Shown piece by piece: positions 1 through 7,271 of a stretch of 15,186 nucleotides of DNA. Origin of the DNA: Mailhella sp. (GTDB lineage Bacteria > Desulfobacterota > Desulfovibrionia > Desulfovibrionales > Desulfovibrionaceae); NCBI GenBank assembly GCA_020024815.1, contig JAHHTE010000034.1, positions 1 to 15,186 of the forward strand, given 5' to 3'. Position 1 is the first letter of the stretch, and every line of letters starts with the position of its first letter. Both the position numbers and the translations under genes were made by a program. Below the pieces are notes generated by a model. That model was not told the origin of the DNA. It worked only from the letters and a program-made list of their open reading frames with translations, and made no database searches.

Positions 1-66
1 CGTTGGCGAAGAATGAGCCTTACGGATAGCGACAGCGGTTTATGTAGTTTAATTTTGTGTAACTAG
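1..66 (+). other. GC-rich fragment at window edge, possible gene end
   Basis: The first ~50 bases are visibly richer in G and C than the AT-rich intergenic DNA that follows. One plus-strand frame stays open from base 1 to a TAG at 64-66, about 21 codons, but I recognise no protein in it. A minus-strand frame is also open across most of it. It may be the tail of a gene or mobile element lying to the left of the window. The call is only that the composition changes here. Confidence 0.15.
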
Positions 67-105
67 GGTGTGTATCCAAAAAAATAATTTAGAAATACAC
101 CCTAA
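64..105. repeat. imperfect inverted repeat
   Basis: TAGGGTGTGTAT (64-75) faces ATACACCCTAA (95-105), giving a 9-11 bp stem with a 2-nt bulge around an A/T-rich loop of about 19 nt. It lies directly beside the two-hairpin repeat at 112-203. It could be a terminator for a plus-strand gene to the left, or a pair of mobile-element ends. The sequence does not decide between these. Confidence 0.4.
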
Positions 106-111
106 TATAAA

Positions 112-203
112 AAAAGCTCTTTTGCTTGCAAAAGAGCTTTTGGATTAAAAAGTTTTGAGGGGAGAGTTTGAGAGGGGAACTTTTTCAAAAGTTCTCCTCT
201 CAA
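112..203 (-). terminator. two-hairpin repeat copy 1, terminator of dmsABC
   Basis: Hairpin 1 has perfect 14-bp arms (AAAAGCTCTTTTGC at 112-125, its complement at 128-141) with a 2-nt loop. Hairpin 2 has 17-bp arms (168-184 and 187-203) with one G-T wobble. Read on the minus strand, hairpin 2 comes first, starting 27 nt after the dmsC stop. Hairpin 1 follows and runs into seven T, a classic rho-independent terminator. The same 92-bp unit recurs at 11575-11666 (88 of 92 bases identical) and, inverted and diverged, at 14990-15082. Bases 147-154 (AAAAAGTT) can also pair with 178-185, an alternative to hairpin 2. Confidence 0.85.
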
Positions 204-230
204 GAAATAAATTAAAACATAAATTAAAAA

Positions 231-1028
231 TTATGCACCAAAATATGTATAAAGGGTGAAGAATAAAACTCTGCCTAAAAATTCACCAGCCCAGAGGAAA
301 AGAACCATAAGGAGGGTGGTTGGGATAAAGCAAGCAGAACAAGAGCTTGCACCAGAAAGAGTTTTAATACTTTTTACATATAAGCAGAGAAGGAATAAAG
401 CACCTAAACCAATAAGAGCTAAATGAATAACAAAAATGGTTGTGCTAAAGTTTGTTCCTGCATTGATAACTTGTAATGGGCTAAGGATAAAGCGAGCAAG
501 AATACCTAAAGCAAGCATTAATGCTAAAGGTCCTCTAAGTATTTCGGTCATAGCTTTTGCGTCTTTTTGTTGACGAAGACGGAAAAACAAGAGGGAGCTA
601 GCACCAAGAACAAAAGCAGTGGTTAGGAATGTTGCGTAAACTATCCAACCACCCCAGTAATACATGGTAGGTCTAGTATAAATACCACCCATAATATAGA
701 TGAGTATAAGTCCCATAATACCTGTAAGGGTACGGAGGGCTTTATTTCCAGTTAAAAAAGCAAGAAAGAGTAGACCACTAAAAGCACTCATACCAATAAT
801 TTCACGGCTAAGCCATGAAGTTGTAAAGTTAGTAAGAGCGTAAGGACCATGTAAAGGAGCTGATAAGTGTGTAACAGAGGCAAACAAGCCACCCATACAA
901 ATAACAAAAGCGGAAAGTAAGATTCCAGAGCGTGGAGCAACATCGCTACGACACATACTAAATAATGCCATACCCACAGAAGCTTGAGCTAAAACAGTAA
1001 AGAACGTTAGACTCCAAAAACCTTCCAT
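231..1028 (-). CDS. dmsC: DmsC-type membrane anchor subunit of DMSO reductase
   Basis: This is the 265-residue integral membrane anchor of a DmsABC-type reductase. It should oxidise menaquinol in the membrane and pass electrons to the DmsB iron-sulfur subunit. The protein is almost entirely hydrophobic, with about eight transmembrane segments, and its N-terminus (MEGFWSLTFFTVLAQASVGM) has the typical DmsC pattern; E. coli DmsC is slightly longer at 287 residues. It is the last gene of the operon: only 3 nt separate the dmsB stop from its ATG, and its GAGGAGGT ribosome-binding site lies inside the end of dmsB, so translation is probably coupled. The two-hairpin terminator follows 27 nt after the stop. 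An NrfD-type anchor is the alternative, but the N-terminus and the gene partners favour DmsC. Confidence 0.85.
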   Translation of the reverse strand: MEGFWSLTFFTVLAQASVGMALFSMCRSDVAPRSGILLSAFVICMGGLFASVTHLSAPLHGPYALTNFTTSWLSREIIGMSAFSGLLFLAFLTGNKALRTLTGIMGLILIYIMGGIYTRPTMYYWGGWIVYATFLTTAFVLGASSLLFFRLRQQKDAKAMTEILRGPLALMLALGILARFILSPLQVINAGTNFSTTIFVIHLALIGLGALFLLCLYVKSIKTLSGASSCSACFIPTTLLMVLFLWAGEFLGRVLFFTLYTYFGA

Positions 1029-1031
1029 AAA

Positions 1032-1661
1032 TTACACCTCCTCTGGATTGCTAATGCTTGCGCCACGAATACCAGCTTTGCTACCTTGTGGTTTAGCGTG
1101 ACGGTTAGGGTGACAAATAAAATGTGGATTTGTAAGAGTTGATATTGGAAGGGGAGCAACGGTTTCAAATTCACCATATTTTTTCTTAAGTTCTTCGTAC
1201 TCGCCAAAATCTAAGGCTCTAGTAGGACAAGCTGCAACGCAAGCAGGAGGAAGTCCTTTTTCTAGATTATCGCGACAGAAATCGCATTTTGACATACGTT
1301 TAATTTCTGCATTGAATTGAGGAGCACCGTAAGGACAGTTCCATTCACAGTAGCGACAACCAACACAACGGGTTTGATCAACCCAAACAATGCCATTTTC
1401 GTCTTTATGCATTGCTTTAGTAGGGCAAGCTTTGGTACAAAGTGGGTTTTCGCAGTGGTTACAAGACATGGAAATATAATATGCAAAAACGTCTTGTTCA
1501 AAGGTATTTCCTTTTATTGACCATTCACCACCAGAATATTCAATAACACGTCGCCAAAGTACGCCTTGAGGCAAATTATGTTTATCTTTACAAGCAATCA
1601 TACAAGCTTTACAGCCAGTACAAAGTTCGGAATTAAAATAAAATCCAGGGTTTTTAATCAT
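1032..1661 (-). CDS. dmsB: DmsB, four-cluster iron-sulfur subunit of DMSO reductase
   Basis: This 209-residue subunit carries electrons between the membrane anchor and the molybdenum subunit; E. coli DmsB has 205 residues. All 16 cysteines for four [4Fe-4S] clusters are visible: C14-x2-C17-x2-C20-x3-C24; C67-x2-C70-x4-C75-x3-C79; C99-x2-C102-x2-C105-x3-C109; and C126-x2-C129-x11-C141-x3-C145. It has no signal peptide, as expected for a partner carried out with Tat-exported DmsA. The ATG is preceded by GAGGTGG at a good distance and lies 17 nt after the dmsA stop. The start MIKNPGFYFNSELCTGC matches the family. Related ferredoxin subunits such as NrfC, PsrB and TtrB share the cysteine pattern, but flanking dmsA and dmsC settle the call. 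Confidence 0.92.
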   Translation of the reverse strand: MIKNPGFYFNSELCTGCKACMIACKDKHNLPQGVLWRRVIEYSGGEWSIKGNTFEQDVFAYYISMSCNHCENPLCTKACPTKAMHKDENGIVWVDQTRCVGCRYCEWNCPYGAPQFNAEIKRMSKCDFCRDNLEKGLPPACVAACPTRALDFGEYEELKKKYGEFETVAPLPISTLTNPHFICHPNRHAKPQGSKAGIRGASISNPEEV

Positions 1662-1678
1662 TGTACCACCTCAAATTA

Positions 1679-4111
1679 TTATGCTTTTTCAACTTGCACA
1701 AGGTTAGTATGATGAGGATTACCTTTTGCTAAAGCTGTTGGTTGAAGTTTTGTTAATACGTTTACGCAACCATTTTGGTCTTCTCCTTTTTCGTCAGGAG
1801 TATGCCAAGCACCTTCAGGAAGAGAAACAACACCGGGAATAATACGAGGGGTTACTTTTGCATTTACATAGGTAACGCCACGATCATTATAAACTTTTAC
1901 TTTTTCATTATGTTCAATGCCACGAGCTTTTGCATCAAGAGGGTTTATCCAAAGTTCTTGAGGAGCAACTTCTTGTAACCAAGGGCAGTTTCCATAGGTT
2001 GAGTGAGTACGTTGTTTATAGTGATGACCAATAAGTTGTAATGGGTATGTTGCTCTTAATGGGCTATTATGACCTTCTGGGTCTTCAATGTGTTCAGCAA
2101 CAGCGGTAATACGTTGACCTTCTTCAAGTTTCCAGTCTTTTGCCATTTGAGCAAGAGTTGAGGAATAAATTTCAATTTTACCAGAAGGAGTAGCTAAAGG
2201 ATTTGCAACTGGGTCTTTACGGAAATCTTCGTAAGCAATGTGGTTTTGAGGAAAATGTTTTTTATAAACCCCAAGTTTAAAGGCTTCTTCTAAAGTAGGA
2301 GGAAGTCCTGGTTCTGCTTTACGGGATAATTCATATAAATGTTCAAGCCATTCATATTGGGTACGACCTTCGGTAAATTCTTGTTTTACGCCAACTCTGT
2401 CTGCAATTTCAGCACAAATATCGTAAATACTGCGAGCTTCGCCAAGAGGTTCAATACATTTATTATCAAAAATAACGTAACCAATATTACTATCACCAGC
2501 AACAGACCAGTCATTTTCTTCTAAGTTTGAGCAAGAAGGTAATAAAATATCAGCATAACGAGCAGATGGGGTAAGGGTAGTATCAATAACAACAATGGTT
2601 TCGCATTTTGTATCATCACCCAAAATTTCATTCATTTGGTTAATGCCACCATGTTGGTTAGTAAGACAGTTACTACCGTAGTTCCATATAAATTTAATAG
2701 GGGTAACGAGCTTATCACGACCACGTACACCAGCAGTTTCTGCTGTCATTTTAGTGTAATCGTCAATAGCTTGATACCAGTTAAAGCAAGAAATTGTAGT
2801 TGCTATTGGGTTGGTGAAAGTTGGGAAACGTTCCATATTAACAGAATAACCACTAGTTTCTCTTGCTCCAGTATTACCACCAGCAATACCAACGTTACCA
2901 GTAAGAACTGCAAGCATACCAATAGCACGAGAAATATTTTCACCGTTTACACTACGTTGTGGTCCCCAACCTTGTGAAATATAACAAGGTTTTGCTTGAG
3001 CTATTTCACGAGCTAATTGTTCAATGCGTAAGGGTGGGATACCTGTAATTTCTGCTGCCCATTGTGGAGTTTTAGGAGTTTTATCTGCACCAAGTCCCAT
3101 AATGTAAGATTTATAAGAAGAATTTGGTTCAGCACCTTCTGGGAGTGTATCTTCATCATAGCCTATGGTGTATTTTTCAATAAATTCTTTATCAATTAAA
3201 TCTTCTTTAATCATTACATACGCTAAAGCAGCAGATAATGCAGTGTCAGTACCTGGACGAATTGGAATCCATTCATCACCACTAGAAACAACAGTATCAG
3301 TATAACGTGGGTCAATAACAATAGTACGAGTGTTATTTGTAAAGCGAGCGTGTTGTAATGTTTTACATTTTACGCCAGCCATACGGGTTTCAGAAGGGTT
3401 ATTTCCAAAAAATACAGCAAGTTTACTGTTTTCAATATCAGAAAGGCTATTGCCATCTACCCAGCCACCACCAAAAAGATAAGGCATACCAACAGTAATT
3501 TGGCAAGTGGAGTAGTCAGAATAGTGATTTAAATAACCACCTTTTAAATTCATTAGACGAGCAATAGGAGTTTGAGCTGGAGGCCAACTTCTACCCATTG
3601 TACTACCTAATGCACCAGTGCCATAGTTTAAATAAACTGATTCATTACCGTATTTATCAATGGCATTTTGTAAACGTTTGCCTACTTCATCATAAGCTTC
3701 TTCCCAAGAAATACGCTCAAATTTACCTTCACCACGTTTACCAACACGACGCATTGGATATGGAATACGCTCTTTTGCATAAATACGTTGACGCATGGAA
3801 CGTCCACGAGGACAGGCTCTTAATTGTTGCAATCCGTAGCTATCATCACCTGTATTGTCTGTTTCAATTTGGGTAATAATACCGTCTTTCACATGGACGC
3901 GTAAAGCACAGCGACTACCACAGTTTACGTTGCAAGAGTTCCATAAAATTTTTTCTCCACTACCATCAGGTTCTGGCATTTTGATGATATCCTCTGCATG
4001 AGCATTAATAACCTCAATGTTAAAAGGTAATGCCAACGATGCAAGAACACAAGAGCCGCCTTTTATAACATCACGACGTGTTATTTTTTTTTGAGATAAA
4101 ACCTTACTCAC
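1679..4111 (-). CDS. dmsA: DmsA, Tat-exported molybdopterin DMSO reductase catalytic subunit
   Basis: This is the 810-residue catalytic subunit, carrying Mo-bis-MGD and one [4Fe-4S] cluster; it reduces DMSO and possibly related S- or N-oxides in anaerobic respiration. E. coli DmsA has 814 residues. A twin-arginine motif TRRDVIK (residues 11-17), a hydrophobic stretch and AHA at 37-39 form a Tat signal with cleavage near residue 39. The cluster cysteines are C60, C64, C68 and C100. The segment HYSDYSTCQI places S201 where DmsA enzymes have the serine ligand to molybdenum. GNNPSETR (236-243) and TGDDSYG are also DmsA-like, and the C-terminal ~120 residues form the dinucleotide-binding domain. 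Translation starts at GTG (minus strand), with AGGAGG 7 nt upstream. First gene of dmsABC; no dmsD-type maturation chaperone is in the window. Confidence 0.92.
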   Translation of the reverse strand: MSKVLSQKKITRRDVIKGGSCVLASLALPFNIEVINAHAEDIIKMPEPDGSGEKILWNSCNVNCGSRCALRVHVKDGIITQIETDNTGDDSYGLQQLRACPRGRSMRQRIYAKERIPYPMRRVGKRGEGKFERISWEEAYDEVGKRLQNAIDKYGNESVYLNYGTGALGSTMGRSWPPAQTPIARLMNLKGGYLNHYSDYSTCQITVGMPYLFGGGWVDGNSLSDIENSKLAVFFGNNPSETRMAGVKCKTLQHARFTNNTRTIVIDPRYTDTVVSSGDEWIPIRPGTDTALSAALAYVMIKEDLIDKEFIEKYTIGYDEDTLPEGAEPNSSYKSYIMGLGADKTPKTPQWAAEITGIPPLRIEQLAREIAQAKPCYISQGWGPQRSVNGENISRAIGMLAVLTGNVGIAGGNTGARETSGYSVNMERFPTFTNPIATTISCFNWYQAIDDYTKMTAETAGVRGRDKLVTPIKFIWNYGSNCLTNQHGGINQMNEILGDDTKCETIVVIDTTLTPSARYADILLPSCSNLEENDWSVAGDSNIGYVIFDNKCIEPLGEARSIYDICAEIADRVGVKQEFTEGRTQYEWLEHLYELSRKAEPGLPPTLEEAFKLGVYKKHFPQNHIAYEDFRKDPVANPLATPSGKIEIYSSTLAQMAKDWKLEEGQRITAVAEHIEDPEGHNSPLRATYPLQLIGHHYKQRTHSTYGNCPWLQEVAPQELWINPLDAKARGIEHNEKVKVYNDRGVTYVNAKVTPRIIPGVVSLPEGAWHTPDEKGEDQNGCVNVLTKLQPTALAKGNPHHTNLVQVEKA

Positions 4112-4160
4112 AAGTAAACCTCCTTATTTGCTATCTACCTTTTTTTAAAAAAAATGTGTA

Positions 4161-4201
4161 ATTTGTTAACAAGATAAAGTGAAACGTATACATTTGTTAA
4201 C
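4161..4201 (-). promoter_or_regulatory. two direct copies of ATTTGTTAAC upstream of dmsA
   Basis: ATTTGTTAAC occurs at 4161-4170 and again at 4192-4201, exactly 31 bp apart, close to three helical turns. The first copy sits in a perfect 10-bp palindrome, TTGTTAACAA (4163-4172); the second is the imperfect TTGTTAACTA. They lie 50-90 bp upstream of the dmsA start. The spacing on one face of the helix fits paired operator sites for a dimeric regulator controlling anaerobic respiration. The regulator cannot be named: the motif is not a clean FNR or CRP box. Confidence 0.4.
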
Positions 4202-4324
4202 TAAAAAATATATAAAGCTAAAATATAAATATTTTACTAATAAAATAGATGATTACAATAAGTTGAAGGTAAAGCAAATTGTAGATATAAAAAGTTTATT
4301 AGTAATCATTTTCATAACTGTAAA

Positions 4325-4353
4325 GATATATACTTTTTTTTAGACTATGTCAA
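4325..4353 (-). promoter_or_regulatory. candidate sigma-70-type promoter of dmsABC
   Basis: On the minus strand a perfect -35 hexamer TTGACA (4348-4353) is followed, after 17 nt, by TATATC (4325-4330), which matches four of six -10 positions. Transcription would start near 4318, giving a ~205-nt leader before the dmsA GTG that contains both TTGTTAAC motifs. The -10 is weak and the region very AT-rich, so a promoter nearer the gene remains possible. Confidence 0.35.
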
Positions 4354-4384
4354 TTCGTTTGCATAAAAAGTATAATTGATTAGT

Positions 4385-5290
4385 TTAATTATGGTGTTTC
4401 CATTGTATGGAGTTTTCATATTTTTTGCCTAAGCTATCTAAAATAAATGCAAGACAAAAATAGCAAATGGCTGTAAGTAACCATATTTCAATGGTTTTTC
4501 CTGTAACATTTATAAGTTCCATACTTTGGAATGTAAGTTCTTGTAAGGAAATAATAGAGGCAATAGCACTATCTTTTATTGTACTTATGCTTTGCCCTGC
4601 AAGTGGGGCTATGCTTTGTTTCATGGCTTGAGGTGCTACAATATAACGGCGAATTTTCCATTTTGTCATGCCTGTTGCTTTGCCAGCTTCCCACTGTCCT
4701 TTTGAAACACTTTCAATGCCTGCTCGGATAATTTCAGCAATATATGCTCCCTCATAAAGTCCCAATGTAATAATAGCTGCAAGCATACGGTCTAATTGTC
4801 CCTCTGGAGCAACAAGAATATAAAAGCTTTGTTTCCAAAAAGGACTTAGTTTAGCAATATAATATTCAAAATTAATAAGTAATTCTGTAAGTAAGTTAGA
4901 AGAAAAAAAGAAAACTAAAAATAATAAAATAAGTGGAGGCATATTACGCAAACTTAAAATATAAATTTTACTGGGTAAAGCAGCTAAACCTCTTTTATGT
5001 GCTGATAATGTGCCAACAATTCCGCCACTTATAAAAGCAATGAGCAAGCACCAAAAACTTAGGCGTATGGTCATAAATAAACCATTTAATAAAATACCAG
5101 CTTTTATTGATCCGTCTTCATTAATATTGATAATGTATTGAAACAAACGACGTATACTAAAATCTTCTAATGAGCTAAAAAGAATATAAAAAAAGCCACA
5201 AGTAAAAAGAATAAGAATAAAAAGAAAAATCTTATCCCATGTGTTCCATGTCTTAAAGTTGCGTTTTTGTGTTCCTAAAATATGTGTCAT
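4385..5290 (-). CDS. ABC transporter permease, polar amino acid uptake type
   Basis: This 301-residue inner-membrane permease belongs to the HisM/GlnP-type family of amino-acid importers. A first membrane helix (about 20-38) and a periplasmic stretch precede the core transmembrane domain. The cytoplasmic loop that contacts the ATPase is clear: EAGKATG starts at residue 201 and ends in IVAPQA near 222, matching the EAA-x3-G...PQA signature. The LRNMPPL segment (114-120) is also typical of the family. It is the last gene of the permease / binding protein / permease set, 273 nt after the binding-protein gene, a gap that contains several hairpins, so its expression may differ from the first two genes. 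Its ATG lacks a good ribosome-binding site, only A-rich sequence. The substrate is unknown and no ATPase gene is nearby. Confidence 0.85.
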   Translation of the reverse strand: MTHILGTQKRNFKTWNTWDKIFLFILILFTCGFFYILFSSLEDFSIRRLFQYIININEDGSIKAGILLNGLFMTIRLSFWCLLIAFISGGIVGTLSAHKRGLAALPSKIYILSLRNMPPLILLFLVFFFSSNLLTELLINFEYYIAKLSPFWKQSFYILVAPEGQLDRMLAAIITLGLYEGAYIAEIIRAGIESVSKGQWEAGKATGMTKWKIRRYIVAPQAMKQSIAPLAGQSISTIKDSAIASIISLQELTFQSMELINVTGKTIEIWLLTAICYFCLAFILDSLGKKYENSIQWKHHN

Positions 5291-5305
5291 TTTTTTTATT
5301 CTTTT

Positions 5306-5365
5306 ATTTTTTATAGGAGAAATAATTCTGCTATTTTTTATTATTTTTTATGGGGGAAATAATTC
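5306..5365. repeat. 23-bp direct repeat pair before the second permease gene
   Basis: A 23-bp segment starting ATTTTTTAT and ending GAAATAATTC occurs at 5306-5328 and again at 5343-5365, 37 bp apart, with two differences: AGGAG in the first copy becomes GGGGG in the second. This looks like a local duplication in the leader of the second permease gene. Confidence 0.5.
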
Positions 5366-5372
5366 CCCCCAT
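5350..5372. repeat. G/C-armed hairpin in the leader of the second permease gene
   Basis: ATGGGGGAA and TTCCCCCCAT face each other across a 4-nt loop (ATAA), with one bulged base. In AT-rich DNA this is a stable small hairpin. It lies 60-80 nt upstream of the permease start and could act as an attenuator or an mRNA-stability element. It has no T-run on either side, so it is not an ordinary terminator. Confidence 0.5.
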
Positions 5373-5386
5373 ACCCCCCTAATTTA

Positions 5387-5422
5387 GCCAATTTTCATAA
5401 AATAAATTTTAAGAAAATTGGC
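5387..5422. repeat. perfect 10-bp inverted repeat
   Basis: GCCAATTTTC (5387-5396) and GAAAATTGGC (5413-5422) are perfect complements separated by 16 A/T-rich bases. It lies between the binding-protein gene and the second permease gene. It could be a protein-binding operator or an RNA hairpin; no family can be named. Confidence 0.5.
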
Positions 5423-5480
5423 ATTATTGGGGAATAAGGTTAATTTGGAGCTATATATAGAGTATAGCTAAGGTATGCTA

Positions 5481-5545
5481 TTAAAAATTTTTGAAAAAGG
5501 GGTTTTAGGGGGAAAAAGCTTTTTATAAAAAGTTTTTCCCCCTAA
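5481..5545 (-). repeat. degenerate relative of the two-hairpin repeat, 3' of the binding-protein gene
   Basis: The 13-bp arms TTAGGGGGAAAAA (5505-5517) and TTTTTCCCCCTAA (5533-5545) enclose the perfect palindrome CTTTTTATAAAAAG (5519-5532), with G5518 bulged, so nearly the whole segment pairs. The preceding TTAAAAATTTTTGA (from 5481) resembles the TTAAAAAGTTTTGA linker of the 92-bp repeats, and the hairpin starts 18 nt after the binding-protein stop on the minus strand. Hairpin 1 of the family is absent. With no T-run after it, it more likely protects the upstream mRNA than terminates it. Confidence 0.55.
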
Positions 5546-5563
5546 GAAAAAATATAAAAAATA

Positions 5564-6370
5564 TTATTTTTGTAAAAGTTGGTCTTGCCATTTTGTTGAC
5601 ATAAACCAATAATCACTTCTTTCTTTAAGCCAACCTAAACTATGAGCATTATATATCCAGTTATCAAAAACATTTAATGTGTCAAAATCTCCTTTTCTTA
5701 CTGCAAAGCCAATGGGTTCGCGATAATCAGTGATTTCAAAAGGACGGAATAATTTATCAGGATTTTTTGCAATTTCTAAAGTAGGCAAGGGACGAGCAGA
5801 AATAAAAACATTTGCTCTACCAAGTAAAACTTCTTGTAAAGCAGGTGCTTCATCATTAAAGGTACGAACTGTTGCATTTGGATAACGTGTTTTCACATAA
5901 TATGCAGCAGAAGATCCATTTCTTACTGTGATAATAGTTTCTTTTTTATTTACATCTTCAGGACTTTTAATATGGTTTGCTGTTTCTTTATTAGCAACAA
6001 TATCCATGTAAACGTAATCATAAGGAATGGTAAAATTGACAGTTAAATTTCTTTTGGTAGTTGAACCCATTCCACCAATAATGACATCAAATTTTTTAGC
6101 CAAAAGGGCAGGAATAATACCGTCCCAGTTTGTAGGGATAAGTTGTAATTCAACGCCTAAATCTTGAGCTAATTTTTTGGCTACATCTATTTCAAAGCCA
6201 ATATATTCGCCATTTTTATCTTGCATTGCCCAAGGTACAAAGGTGGAAAAACCAACACGTAAAACACCACGCTCTATTACCGTATCTATTGTAGATTGTG
6301 CATAAGCTGTTGTATTTATTTGTGGGATTAAAAAAGTACAAAATAGCATAAGTTTAATAAAAAATTTCAT
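5564..6370 (-). CDS. periplasmic substrate-binding protein of the ABC importer (SBP_bac_3 type)
   Basis: This 268-residue periplasmic protein binds the transported solute for the flanking permeases. It has a cleavable signal peptide ending AYA at residues 22-24, then a family-3 solute-binding fold starting IDTVIERGVLRVGFS. Typical features include GFEIDVAKKLA (58-68), the WDGIIPALLAKKFDVIIGG stretch and R107, which corresponds to the arginine that grips the substrate carboxylate. The segment GRANVFISA (184-192) is unusual: amino-acid binders normally carry Asp at the last of these positions to hold the alpha-amino group, and here it is Ala. The ligand may therefore not be a standard amino acid. 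A GAGGAG ribosome-binding site precedes the ATG, 15 nt after the first permease gene. Confidence 0.88.
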   Translation of the reverse strand: MKFFIKLMLFCTFLIPQINTTAYAQSTIDTVIERGVLRVGFSTFVPWAMQDKNGEYIGFEIDVAKKLAQDLGVELQLIPTNWDGIIPALLAKKFDVIIGGMGSTTKRNLTVNFTIPYDYVYMDIVANKETANHIKSPEDVNKKETIITVRNGSSAAYYVKTRYPNATVRTFNDEAPALQEVLLGRANVFISARPLPTLEIAKNPDKLFRPFEITDYREPIGFAVRKGDFDTLNVFDNWIYNAHSLGWLKERSDYWFMSTKWQDQLLQK

Positions 6371-6385
6371 AAAAACTCCTCTTTT

Positions 6386-7204
6386 TTATGTTTTAAAAAA
6401 ACGGGTAAGTATAAATACAGGAACATTAATAAAAAGGGTTAACACAAAATAAATAATTGCAATAACTATCCAAATTTCAAAAGATAAATAGGTTTCTGCA
6501 ATTACATTTCGGGCTTCTAGGGTTAAATCAGCAACAGCAATAGTGCTAACAAGGGAAGTATCTTTGATTAAGGATATTAATTGTCCTGCTAAACTTGGCA
6601 TAATATTCCGAAAAACTTGTGGCATAATAACGTATTGCAAAGTTCTTCTGGTATTCATTCCAAGACTAAAAGAGGCTTCCCATTGTGTTTGTGGGATAGT
6701 GATTATCCCTGAACGGATTATTTCTGCAACATAAACACCTTCAAAAAGAGCAAGACAAAAAATAGCAGTAAGAAAAGGTGATAAATGTAAAACAGGTGAA
6801 ATAACAAAATAACATAAAAATAATTGAATAAGTAAAGGGGTATTTCGGATAATACTAATGGTCGAACGTGAAAAAAGCCCTAAAACAGGAGAGCAAGAAA
6901 GGTGCATAAAAGCAAGGCTAATACCTATAATAAATGCTAAGAAAAGACTATAAAATGCTATTAATAAGGTTAATTCTAATCCTTTTAATAAAGAACCAGC
7001 TTTAAAACCTTGTTCTGTAAATACACCTAAATAACGCCAAACTCTTGCCCATTGCCATGAATAATTAGTTGTAGCTTGATCATAAATAAAATATGCAAAT
7101 AAAAACATACAAAAAATAAGAAACAATGGAGCAAGGCCATCAAGTATATGATTTTTTATTTGTATTCCTAAAGGTATTTTAGGTGGTTTTTGTGTTGTAT
7201 TCAT
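6386..7204 (-). CDS. ABC transporter permease, polar amino acid uptake type
   Basis: This 272-residue inner-membrane permease is the first gene of the importer set. It has an N-terminal membrane helix (about 24-41), a periplasmic segment and the family core. The EAA loop is intact: EASFSLGMN starts at residue 176 and ends at IMPQV (193-197). IRNTPLLIQLF (119-129) is the conserved segment of HisM/GlnP-type permeases. It probably pairs with the 301-residue permease as a heterodimer; the two are related but clearly different in sequence. No strong ribosome-binding site precedes the ATG, and no other Met lies near the N-terminus to offer a better start. It is divergent from fliJ across a 354-bp gap. 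Confidence 0.86.
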   Translation of the reverse strand: MNTTQKPPKIPLGIQIKNHILDGLAPLFLIFCMFLFAYFIYDQATTNYSWQWARVWRYLGVFTEQGFKAGSLLKGLELTLLIAFYSLFLAFIIGISLAFMHLSCSPVLGLFSRSTISIIRNTPLLIQLFLCYFVISPVLHLSPFLTAIFCLALFEGVYVAEIIRSGIITIPQTQWEASFSLGMNTRRTLQYVIMPQVFRNIMPSLAGQLISLIKDTSLVSTIAVADLTLEARNVIAETYLSFEIWIVIAIIYFVLTLFINVPVFILTRFFKT

Positions 7205-7242
7205 AATAGTTATAGTGGTAATTGGTAATTAATTTCAATTCT

Positions 7243-7271
7243 ATTTTGCCTTTATAATGATTTTTCGTCAA
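7243..7271 (-). promoter_or_regulatory. candidate promoter of the ABC importer operon
   Basis: On the minus strand TTGACG (7266-7271) and CAAAAT (7243-7248) are separated by 17 nt, resembling -35 and -10 elements. Transcription would start about 30 nt upstream of the permease ATG. The -35 is good (5 of 6), the -10 only moderate (4 of 6). Confidence 0.3.

Noticed and set aside
1007..1207. Frame-shifted open frames overlapping dmsB and the dmsC start
   Set aside because: Same-strand out-of-frame shadows of dmsB, without motifs.
2636..2977. Open frame of 113 codons on the plus strand inside dmsA
   Set aside because: Antisense to the well-supported dmsA coding sequence, low-complexity Thr/Ser-rich product, no start signal.
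3598..3876. Open frame of 92 codons on the plus strand inside dmsA
   Set aside because: Antisense shadow of the cluster-binding N-terminal part of dmsA; no start signal.
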